In this document: piece by piece, positions 1-5,394 of the stretch
Layout: every line of letters begins with the position of its first letter
Position numbering within the stretch: the stretch's first letter is position 1
Assembly (NCBI GenBank): GCA_963579995.1
Contig: CAUZIY010000199.1
Location: 1 to 5,394 of the forward strand
Length of the DNA: 5,394 bases
Direction: 5' to 3'
From: UBA6626 sp963579995
GTDB lineage: Bacteria > Planctomycetota > Phycisphaerae > Phycisphaerales > Phycisphaeraceae
Program-made: the position numbers and the translations under genes
Notes under the pieces: model-generated
Seen by the model: the letters and a program-made list of their open reading frames with translations, nothing else
Database searches by the model: none
What the model was told of the DNA's origin: nothing

Positions 1-1
1 C

Positions 2-127
2 GAAAAGGCGAACCAATTGCACGACCAAATCCTATCACGCGCTGAAGACGCGATGCGCTTATTTGCAGGCACCGCAATCTGCCACGATCAAGATTATGCG
101 ACCTTCACTGTTACGCCTTACCTTTAA
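2..127 (+). CDS. C-terminal end of an unidentified protein (partial, 5' end outside window)
   Basis: An open frame runs in from the left edge and stops with TAA at 125-127, giving 41 residues that begin EKANQLHDQ and end TVTPYL. The alternative + frames look less protein-like: frame 1 stops at 43-45, and frame 3 gives a basic, Arg/Thr/Ser-rich string. An intrinsic terminator on the same strand starts 34 nt after the stop codon, which supports this being the true 3' end of a + strand gene. The visible tail is mostly helical in character (AEDAMRLF) and has one Cys-His-Asp cluster (ICHDQD). It is too short to assign to a family and I do not recognise it. The terminator suggests it is not co-transcribed with thrC. 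Confidence 0.6.
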   Translation, partial: EKANQLHDQILSRAEDAMRLFAGTAICHDQDYATFTVTPYL

Positions 128-161
128 AAACAGTGAGCCAGGTCCACACAGAAACCCCATC

Positions 162-195
162 ATTGCCGGTTGGTCAAGAGCCAGCCGGAATTTTA
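162..195 (+). terminator. Intrinsic (Rho-independent) terminator after the upstream partial gene
   Basis: Arms CCGGTTGG (166-173) and CCAGCCGG (181-188) form an 8-bp stem with one G-U wobble around the 7-nt loop TCAAGAG. Three more A-T pairs (162-164 with 189-191) extend the base past a bulged G at 165. The stem runs directly into a short T run (191-194). The T tract is on the right side only, so it works for + strand transcription. It lies 34 nt beyond the stop of the partial gene, the normal place for a terminator. The T run is short, so efficiency is uncertain. Confidence 0.6.
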
Positions 196-300
196 CCTGA
201 ATAAGATTCCGCCGTCGCGAGTCGACTCCGACACCCGCAGGCTCTGAACCGATTCAGCTTTCAATACCTGCATTCCTAAATAATTCCAGTCCGACTGCTG

Positions 301-328
301 TTGCCGGCATGCCAACACCACATACGAT
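301..328 (+). promoter_or_regulatory. Candidate sigma70-type promoter for thrC
   Basis: TTGCCG (301-306) and TACGAT (323-328), spaced by 16 nt, each match 4 of 6 consensus positions of the housekeeping -35 and -10 boxes. Transcription would begin near 335 and leave a leader of about 23 nt before the thrC ATG. An A/T-rich stretch around 277-284 is an alternative -10. Since the preceding gene appears to end in its own terminator, thrC needs a promoter in this gap, but the match is weak and could be chance. Confidence 0.2.
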
Positions 329-357
329 AAAAATCTGAACCATGATATGATTAACAT

Positions 358-1596
358 ATGACTACCGGCATTGACGACCAACCAACCTTCGTGGCATATC
401 TCGAATGCAGTGAGACGGGCAAACAATATCCGGCTGATCAGTTGCACGGCCTATCCGACGCAGGCAAGCCACTGCTCGTACGCTATGACCTGCCAGCATT
501 GTCCTTAGCAATTGACCGTGATGTCCTGCGGTCTCGACCACAGGACATATGGCGCTACCGAGAATTCCTCCCCGTCCGTAAACAGCAAAACATAGTCAGC
601 CTGGGGGAATCAATGACCCCACTACTGCCATGCCTAAACCTCCAGGATCAGACCGGTGGCAGCGCGATCTACATCAAAGACGAAGGACGTTTGCCAACCG
701 GATCATTCAAGGCCCGGGGCTTGTGCCTTGCCGTTTCGATGGCCAAGGAACTGGGGGTCAAGAAGATTGCCATGCCCACCAACGGCAATGCGGGCGCAGC
801 ACTGGCTGCCTACGCAGCGCGGGCGGGTATTGAATGCTATGTCTTCTGCCCCGATGACACACCGCAGATCAATATTCGAGAAATAGCTGCACAACATGCG
901 AGTGTTTGGTGCGTCAATGGCTACATCAACGACTGTGGAAAGATCGTTAGCGACGGCAAAGAGGCCATGAACTGGTTCGATATGTCAACCCTTAAAGAAC
1001 CGTACCGGATTGAGGGTAAAAAGACGATGGGGCTTGAGCTGGCCGAACAGTTCAATTGGGAACTACCGGATGTGATCATGTACCCCACGGGGGGTGGTAC
1101 CGGCCTGATCGGCATGTGGAAAGCCTTCGCCGAACTTGAGGCAATCGGATGGATCGGCAGCAAGAAACCGAGAATGGTCGCCGTCCAAGCCAGCGGCTGC
1201 GCACCCATTGTCAAGGCCTTCGAAGAAGGCGCCAAACACGCCTCGCCGTGGGCCAATGCCCATACTGTCGCCGCTGGAATCCGCGTTCCAGCAGCAGTTG
1301 GTGATTTCCTGATTCTCCAAGGCGTCCGCGAAAGCGATGGATTTGCCATTGCTGTTGACGATGACCAGATCCTTCGGGCACGCCACGAAGTTGCCCGCGA
1401 AGAAGGCGTTCTTATGTGTCCGGAGGGAGCCGCAACCTATGCAGCTTACAAGCAGGGACTCGCTGATGGGCTGATTGCCAAGGATGAATCCGTGATTCTG
1501 TTCAACTGTGCCACCGGGCTGAAGTATCCGCTTGCCCCTGTCGAAAACACATTGGATCACACCAAACCGATCGACTACTCCAGCCTTAAAACCTGA
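358..1596 (+). CDS. thrC: Threonine synthase (PLP-dependent, fold type II)
   Basis: Converts O-phospho-L-homoserine plus water to L-threonine and phosphate, the last step of threonine biosynthesis, in the cytoplasm. The 412-residue protein shows the family landmarks in order: GESMTPLL (83-90); the PLP-lysine motif GSFKARG, with K118 as the expected Schiff-base lysine; TNGNAG (141-146), the cofactor/substrate-binding Asn loop; the phosphate-binding glycine loop TGGGTG (244-249); and the C-terminal NCATGLKYP (383-391) typical of threonine synthases rather than threonine dehydratases. The N-terminal segment (about 13-45, LECSETGK...PLLVRYDL) aligns with the zinc-ribbon-like start of many homologues, but only C17 of the usual cysteines remains. 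The ATG at 358 is the first possible start in this frame, because an in-frame TAA lies at 352-354. No Shine-Dalgarno sequence is visible. It is transcribed alone, convergent with the anti-sigma gene 37 bp downstream. Family assignment is confident. A related fold type II enzyme with another substrate is unlikely but cannot be excluded by eye. Confidence 0.93.
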   Translation: MTTGIDDQPTFVAYLECSETGKQYPADQLHGLSDAGKPLLVRYDLPALSLAIDRDVLRSRPQDIWRYREFLPVRKQQNIVSLGESMTPLLPCLNLQDQTGGSAIYIKDEGRLPTGSFKARGLCLAVSMAKELGVKKIAMPTNGNAGAALAAYAARAGIECYVFCPDDTPQINIREIAAQHASVWCVNGYINDCGKIVSDGKEAMNWFDMSTLKEPYRIEGKKTMGLELAEQFNWELPDVIMYPTGGGTGLIGMWKAFAELEAIGWIGSKKPRMVAVQASGCAPIVKAFEEGAKHASPWANAHTVAAGIRVPAAVGDFLILQGVRESDGFAIAVDDDQILRARHEVAREEGVLMCPEGAATYAAYKQGLADGLIAKDESVILFNCATGLKYPLAPVENTLDHTKPIDYSSLKT

Positions 1597-1633
1597 CCAT
1601 AACCAAACTGGCCCACGGACCAGCAACATGAAT

Positions 1634-3133
1634 TCACTCGACCACTAACTCTTGATGTTCCCGCTTACCCTCCACTCCAGACTCTTGAATTACCATGACA
1701 TCTACATTGACTCTGTTTTTTTCAACGGGCAGTTCGTTAATAATGACATGCAAGGCCGCCTCCACTTCCATATCAAACAGTCCCCACACAGGGTCTCGTG
1801 ACGGCTGCCAATCGGCCAAGAAAGACCAATCAAATACGATATCCACCTGATTCCCAGCAGGCAGTTTCTCGTACCACGGTTGACTCATACCATCGACTGG
1901 CCGTTTTGACTGATTTGCTGGGCTCAAGAACAGTTGAACTGAATCTGATTGCGGCACGTGGCCTATCGGCCGAAGGCTCGCAGATTGGTCCCCATGTGCA
2001 TTCAGAAATTCCAACATGAATTGAATCTGGTCGCCCCGCACATGCAAAACGTACCCACGACTCTCATGATTCCCGGCAGACAATTGATACCCGGCAACCT
2101 GGGAACCGCCTGGACGCGGCTTTTCAGTCACAACTGTGAGTGAATCCGTGGCGACAGACACCTCGGGAATTGGGGGCTCATCTTCATCATCAACAACCCG
2201 ACATGATGCGCCGGACGCCTCCACACTGAATTGCTCCACAACACTTAATCGAGCCTGCTTGCTGTGATTGGCAAATTCCCGCAGGGTTGCCAAACATTTT
2301 TTCGTACTTGCCCCAGTCAACACCAACTGCCACGCAACCGTTTCGGGGGGATTGGCATGCATCGCCAAGACCGAAGTCGCATGGCTTTCAATCTCCACTA
2401 ATTCCAGGAATGATCGCGTCACAAGGGATGAAATCGCGGCCAAGTACTCAGCATCGATACCAGGCGACCCGATTGGATCCTCTGGCACAACATCCTCCTG
2501 CGACTCCTTTTTCACCTTGGAATCCATCCGGATTGACGCAGTGCCTTCTACCCCGTCCAACTGCATATCGCCTAATACTTCACCCATTGCTGGCTGCATC
2601 CCTCTGGAGTCGGCGCTTGCCAGCGGCTTGGATTTCTCCTGATCAATACGACTTGCCACAACTCCCACCATGGGATCATCGGGCAGTGGATAAACCGGCA
2701 GTTCAACCTGTCCACGCCGCGATACAAGCAGGGAATCGTCATCCGCTGTGATTGATGATGCAAAGGGATTCAAACCAACCAGAAAATATGCCGACACGCT
2801 GATGATCACGATTGCGGCGATGCCACTGCAGACCCACAGGCGTTTATAGACCCCCTGGTGCCTGTGCAGTCCAGTACCCGGCGGGGTTTCTGACAGGAGA
2901 AGCTGGCGTTCTAGACGTTGATTGATCTGCTCCTGTGCCTCACAGAGCAAATCCAAGGGCGGTTGAACTTGCGGCGTCTGCCGCAACTGCTGCCGATCCT
3001 GAACCATCTGATTGACCAACTTGCGTAATGGCCCATCTAGTCGCAACTGCTCCTCAAAACGCCGCCGCGCGTCGATGCTCAGATCGCATTCGAGATAACC
3101 AAGCAGGGTTTGTTGGTCGTACCGACCTGCCAT
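1634..3133 (-). CDS. Presumed anti-sigma factor, single-pass membrane protein with large external domain
   Basis: A 499-residue protein encoded 10 bp downstream of an ECF sigma gene on the same strand, the usual place for its anti-sigma partner. Residues 1-50 resemble the helical anti-sigma domain of planctomycete proteins (LLGYLECDLS then RRRFEEQLRLDGPLRKLV). The zinc-binding H-x3-C-x2-C is absent: the equivalent positions read Q29, D33 and L36. Residues 60-80 are a further helix (LEAQ/NQRLERQLLL type). One hydrophobic segment at about 99-121 (SGIAAIVIISVSAYFLVG core) is the only membrane span; lysine and arginine just before it suggest the N-terminus is inside. Residues 122-499 would lie outside. 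They comprise an acidic low-complexity linker (about 160-228), two similar modules (about 265-303 and 358-395), and a final domain with no family I recognise. C280 and C311 are the only external cysteines. The gene ends 37 bp from convergent thrC. The anti-sigma role is inferred from position and the N-terminal domain and is not proven by a catalytic motif. Confidence 0.8.
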   Translation of the reverse strand: MAGRYDQQTLLGYLECDLSIDARRRFEEQLRLDGPLRKLVNQMVQDRQQLRQTPQVQPPLDLLCEAQEQINQRLERQLLLSETPPGTGLHRHQGVYKRLWVCSGIAAIVIISVSAYFLVGLNPFASSITADDDSLLVSRRGQVELPVYPLPDDPMVGVVASRIDQEKSKPLASADSRGMQPAMGEVLGDMQLDGVEGTASIRMDSKVKKESQEDVVPEDPIGSPGIDAEYLAAISSLVTRSFLELVEIESHATSVLAMHANPPETVAWQLVLTGASTKKCLATLREFANHSKQARLSVVEQFSVEASGASCRVVDDEDEPPIPEVSVATDSLTVVTEKPRPGGSQVAGYQLSAGNHESRGYVLHVRGDQIQFMLEFLNAHGDQSASLRPIGHVPQSDSVQLFLSPANQSKRPVDGMSQPWYEKLPAGNQVDIVFDWSFLADWQPSRDPVWGLFDMEVEAALHVIINELPVEKNRVNVDVMVIQESGVEGKREHQELVVE

Positions 3134-3140
3134 TCAAGTT

Positions 3141-3145
3141 CTCTC
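3141..3145 (-). promoter_or_regulatory. Weak ribosome binding site for the anti-sigma gene
   Basis: On the minus strand GAGAG lies 7 nt before the ATG at 3133-3131 and overlaps the TGA stop of the sigma gene (3146-3144). The spacing is right for a Shine-Dalgarno sequence, and the overlap with the stop codon would favour translational coupling of the two proteins. It is the only start in the window with a plausible purine-rich site. Confidence 0.35.
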
Positions 3146-3752
3146 AGGTTAAACGATTCATCTGCTGGCGGAGTGCCAGACGTGCCCGAAACAATCGACT
3201 CTTAACGGTACCCACCGGCACATCCAACACCTCGGCAACCTGTTGATAATCCATTTGGTCAATATCCCTCAACACGAGAACAGCCTTGAAATCGATGTCA
3301 ATTTTGGCCAGTGCCCGGTGAAGCAGGACAATTGACTCTTTCTGTTCGACGCCTAAATCCGGTCGAAGTTCCCGATGATCAGGGATATGACTGGCCAGTG
3401 ATCGGTACAGACCCGCATCGCCTCCCGAACTCCCCTGATCCGGCCCCGCGCCATCCAGACTTAAAGCGGCTCGCACCCGCCCCTGCCGCAAATGCGAGAT
3501 GGCTAGATTCATTGCGATACGGATCATCCAGGTCATAATGTGGCTACGACCTTGGAAATCATCTATATGCTCAACAATTTTGAGCATCACGTCTTGCGTC
3601 ACATCGGAGGCATCATCACGATGCCTCACCATGCGCAAAACCACGTTATAGATTCTGTACTGGTACTCAGAAAGCAGCCGTCCCAATGCCCCACGGTCGC
3701 CTGTCTTGACTGCCTCGATGAGATGCTGCTCGGTAGATGGTTCCATCACCAT
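3144..3752 (-). CDS. ECF-family RNA polymerase sigma factor (RpoE-like sigma-70 group 4)
   Basis: A 202-residue sigma factor with only regions 2 and 4, the ECF hallmark; it would bind core RNA polymerase and direct it to a specific promoter set. Region 2 spans about residues 24-91: the core-binding helix DASDVTQDVMLKI (47-59), then the promoter-melting and -10-reading part, with F66-GRS and MTWMIRIAMNLAISHLR. A Gly/Ser/Asp-rich linker of about 45 residues follows (92-136), on the long side. Region 4 spans about 138-198: ALAKIDIDFKAVLVLRDID, then the helix-turn-helix YQQVAEVLDVPVGTVKSRLFRARLALR (169-195, split here only by description), which reads the -35 element. The ATG at 3752 gives MVMEPS; the second ATG, two codons later, is equally possible. 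No Shine-Dalgarno is seen. It is first in a two-gene operon with the anti-sigma protein and divergent from purB across 69 bp. The signal and regulon are not evident. Confidence 0.92.
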   Translation of the reverse strand: MVMEPSTEQHLIEAVKTGDRGALGRLLSEYQYRIYNVVLRMVRHRDDASDVTQDVMLKIVEHIDDFQGRSHIMTWMIRIAMNLAISHLRQGRVRAALSLDGAGPDQGSSGGDAGLYRSLASHIPDHRELRPDLGVEQKESIVLLHRALAKIDIDFKAVLVLRDIDQMDYQQVAEVLDVPVGTVKSRLFRARLALRQQMNRLT

Positions 3753-3762
3753 ACACGATTCG

Positions 3763-3768
3763 ATAATA
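3763..3768 (-). promoter_or_regulatory. Candidate -10 box for the sigma/anti-sigma operon
   Basis: TATTAT on the minus strand matches 5 of 6 positions of TATAAT and ends 10 nt before the sigma ATG. A transcript from here would start about 3-6 nt ahead of the start codon and be nearly leaderless, which fits the missing Shine-Dalgarno. No good -35 hexamer (TTGACA-like) is found at 16-18 nt, and no clear ECF -35 (GGAAC-like) either, so autoregulation by the sigma factor is not supported by sequence. Confidence 0.3.
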
Positions 3769-3784
3769 ACTGGTGGCTCCAGTT
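3768..3784. repeat. Perfect inverted repeat, possible operator between sigma gene and purB
   Basis: AACTGG (3768-3773) and CCAGTT (3779-3784) are exact reverse complements separated by 5 nt (TGGCT), the 17-bp geometry common for dimeric repressor sites. It sits inside the 69-bp divergent promoter region and abuts the TATTAT box of the sigma operon on its upstream side. No T run follows on either strand, so it is not a terminator. Given the short arms, a chance occurrence is quite possible. Confidence 0.3.
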
Positions 3785-3813
3785 TAGCAGTAGCGTGCTT
3801 AGGATGTTATCTT
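3784..3813 (+). promoter_or_regulatory. Weak candidate promoter for purB
   Basis: TTAGCA (3784-3789) and TATCTT (3808-3813), with 18 nt between them, each match 4 of 6 consensus positions. Transcription would begin close to 3820, just ahead of the purB ATG at 3822. purB needs a promoter within or upstream of this 69-bp gap, but this match is only marginal. Confidence 0.15.
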
Positions 3814-3821
3814 CTACCGTC

Positions 3822-5258
3822 ATGGCTGACCCACAAGAATACCAATCACCCCTGTCAACCCGCAACGCATCGGTTGAAATGCGTTCCATCTGGTCTCCTC
3901 AGTGCAAGTTCTCTACCTGGCGACGATTGTGGCTGGCTCTTGCCGAAGCCGAAAAGGAACTTGGGCTTGATATTGATGATACGCAGATCAATGAGTTACG
4001 GAATCATCTCGACGACATTGACTATCAATCTGCTGCAGAACACGAGAAACGAACCCGCCATGACGTCATGGCACACATCCACACCCTGGGAGAAGTTGCC
4101 CCAAAGGCAAAACCCATCATTCACCTAGGCGCAACCAGCCAATTCGTCAACTGCAACACCGATCTCCTGCTGATCCGAAGCAGCCTGCAACTTCTGGCAA
4201 AGAAACTGGCCAACGCGATCGATCGACTGGGCACATTCGCAGCGCAATATCGAGACCTTCCTACATTGGGATTCACCCATTTCCAACCAGCCCAACCCAC
4301 AACGGTGGGCAAGCGGGCCACGCTTTGGGCTCAGGACCTGGCGCTGGCACTTGAAGAAGTTGAATATCGCCTTAAGTCACTCCGCTTCCGAGGCGTTAAG
4401 GGCACAACGGGTACCCAGGCTTCATTCTTGGCCCTCTTCGATCAAGATCATGAAAAGGTTGAAAAGCTGGATCAGTTGGTCACCGAAAAAATGGGCTGGG
4501 ACACTCACAATATGCTAGCCGTAACCGGCCAGACCTACCCACGCGTCGTAGATGGACTGGTTGTTTCCACATTGGCTGCCATTGCCTCAACATGCCAGAA
4601 GTTCGCAACCGACTTGCGGCTATTAGCAAACCGCAAGGAACTGGAAGAGCCTTTTGAATCCGGACAGGTTGGCTCATCGACCATGGCCTATAAACGCAAC
4701 CCGATCCGCAGCGAGCGTATCTGTGGCCTTAGCCGGTTTGTCATTGGCCTGGTTGGTGTACCGTTCACCACTGCGGCCGAACAGTGGCTCGAACGCACGA
4801 TTGATGACTCGAGTACCAGGCGGTTATCACTTCCTGAACCATTCCTGGCAACCGATGGTATTCTGGACCTGGTAATCAATGTAGCATCAGGCATTGTGGT
4901 CTATGAGAAGACCATCACCGCGAACTTAAATACCGAATTACCATTCATGGCCAGTGAGAACCTGATGATGGCTGCTGTTGAACATGGCGCCGACCGACAG
5001 GACGTACACGAAATCATTCGTCAACACAGCCAGGCCGCCGCCGAACGAGTCAAGAGGGATGGCAAAACCAACGACCTACTCGAACGCCTTGCCAAAGAAT
5101 CTGCATTTGCAAATGTTGATCTTCATCTTGCCCTAAATCCGTCACAATTTATCGGCCGCGCCCCACAACAAGTCGACAAGTTTATCGACCAAATCGTGGC
5201 GCCCATTCGCAAGCGGTATGCTGACGATCTGGGTTACACACCACGAGTCAGCGTCTGA
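3822..5258 (+). CDS. purB: Adenylosuccinate lyase, eukaryote-like type
   Basis: Cleaves fumarate from SAICAR and from adenylosuccinate, two steps of purine (IMP and AMP) synthesis; it belongs to the fumarase/aspartase superfamily and acts as a cytoplasmic homotetramer. The 478 residues match the family end to end: SPLSTRNAS (9-17), RHDVMAH with catalytic H80, HLGATS, THFQPAQ with catalytic H153, FRGVKGTTGTQASF, and the signature loop GSSTMAYKRNP (284-294) carrying the catalytic serine pair S285/S286. The C-terminal part has ELPFMASENL and FIGRAPQQV. Overall wording is far closer to human ADSL than to B. subtilis or E. coli PurB, as I recall those sequences. The start was set at ATG 3822 because homologues begin a few residues before the Y-x-SPL motif. 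The frame is open a further 282 bp upstream, but that part is antisense to the sigma gene and shows no family similarity. No Shine-Dalgarno is visible (AGGA at 3801 is too far). No frameshift or lost catalytic residue is seen. Confidence 0.95.
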   Translation: MADPQEYQSPLSTRNASVEMRSIWSPQCKFSTWRRLWLALAEAEKELGLDIDDTQINELRNHLDDIDYQSAAEHEKRTRHDVMAHIHTLGEVAPKAKPIIHLGATSQFVNCNTDLLLIRSSLQLLAKKLANAIDRLGTFAAQYRDLPTLGFTHFQPAQPTTVGKRATLWAQDLALALEEVEYRLKSLRFRGVKGTTGTQASFLALFDQDHEKVEKLDQLVTEKMGWDTHNMLAVTGQTYPRVVDGLVVSTLAAIASTCQKFATDLRLLANRKELEEPFESGQVGSSTMAYKRNPIRSERICGLSRFVIGLVGVPFTTAAEQWLERTIDDSSTRRLSLPEPFLATDGILDLVINVASGIVVYEKTITANLNTELPFMASENLMMAAVEHGADRQDVHEIIRQHSQAAAERVKRDGKTNDLLERLAKESAFANVDLHLALNPSQFIGRAPQQVDKFIDQIVAPIRKRYADDLGYTPRVSV

Positions 5259-5394
5259 CCCCACGCAGATTGCCGGCATTGGACGCATCTCCTCCCTGCA
5301 GCCAATAACCAGACATGCCGCTTTCCAGAACAGTGCCGAATACATTTCTCAACCAAAACTACATGATCAAAGTGCCCGGCTAAGGGTTCCTGCT
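5259..5394. other. Intergenic region downstream of purB, no gene recognised
   Basis: 136 bp with no supported gene on either strand and no hairpin followed by a T run. A short perfect hairpin (GTCAG, loop CGT, CTGAC; 5247-5259) overlaps the purB stop codon. CGGCAT (5274-5279) is mirrored by ATGCCG (5315-5320), with ATTGG/CCAAT nested inside (5278-5282 and 5302-5306), a possible weak folded 3' end. How purB transcription ends is not clear from what is visible. Confidence 0.4.

Noticed and set aside
219..228. Perfect 10-bp palindrome GAGTCGACTC in the gap before thrC
   Set aside because: It is short, has no spacer or extended flanking symmetry, and is not positioned against a convincing promoter; chance is a sufficient explanation.
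193..447. 84-codon minus-strand open frame covering the thrC leader
   Set aside because: It overlaps the thrC start, begins within the terminator's T tract side, and has no recognisable protein features.
1608..1622. CTGG/CCAG hairpin in the 37-bp convergent gap between thrC and the anti-sigma gene, as a bidirectional terminator
   Set aside because: The stem is only 4 bp with a mismatch above it, and no T run follows on either strand.
1063..1629. 188-codon minus-strand open frame, and a 142-codon one at 921-1349, both antisense to thrC
   Set aside because: They lie opposite a well-supported threonine synthase gene, and their translations show no domain pattern; they are shadow frames of the real gene.
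2268..2751. Two + strand open frames of 124 and 154 codons antisense to the anti-sigma gene
   Set aside because: The composition is Pro/Ser/Thr/Arg-rich, as expected for complement frames. The minus-strand gene has a membrane span, an operon partner and a coherent domain layout, so these are shadows.
5315..5383. 22-codon + strand open frame after purB
   Set aside because: It has no ribosome binding site or recognisable content, and is too short to support as a gene without conservation.
5232..5392. Minus-strand frame open from the right edge and ending inside the 3' end of purB, as a partial convergent gene
   Set aside because: The translation (Cys/Arg/His-rich in its second half) does not look like a conserved protein end, and it would overlap purB. 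It cannot be excluded without the sequence to the right.

Overview
The window looks like ordinary chromosomal housekeeping DNA, probably from a member of the Planctomycetota and perhaps the Phycisphaerae. That assignment is an inference from three things. PurB is of the eukaryote-like type that I associate with planctomycetes. An ECF sigma factor is paired with a large single-pass anti-sigma-like protein that has a long external domain. Starts generally lack a Shine-Dalgarno sequence. No mobile element, CRISPR array, tRNA, rRNA or prophage gene is visible.

Layout from left to right. (1) The last 41 codons of an unidentified + strand gene end at 127 and are followed by a good intrinsic terminator hairpin (162-195). 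(2) A gap of about 230 bp holds that terminator and a weak promoter candidate. It leads to thrC, a 412-aa pyridoxal-phosphate threonine synthase on the + strand (358-1596). (3) After a 37-bp convergent gap comes a minus-strand operon of two genes: an ECF sigma factor (3752-3144) followed 10 bp later by a 499-aa membrane protein (3133-1634), which is the presumed anti-sigma factor. (4) A 69-bp divergent intergenic region (3753-3821) holds a TATTAT -10-like box for the sigma gene and a perfect 6-5-6 inverted repeat. (5) purB, a 478-aa adenylosuccinate lyase on the + strand (3822-5258). (6) 136 bp with no recognisable gene at the right edge.

The two enzymes act in separate biosynthetic pathways: threonine from O-phosphohomoserine, and AMP/IMP synthesis. 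They are not in one operon. The sigma/anti-sigma pair is a typical signalling unit: the anti-sigma protein would hold the sigma factor at the inner face of the membrane until its large external domain receives a signal. The signal and regulon cannot be read from the window.

I do not see a clear new biological system. The items most worth a second look are the anti-sigma protein, which lacks the zinc motif and has two similar external modules and a pair of external cysteines; the inverted repeat in the divergent promoter region; and the misleading open frame upstream of purB, which could cause a wrong start call.
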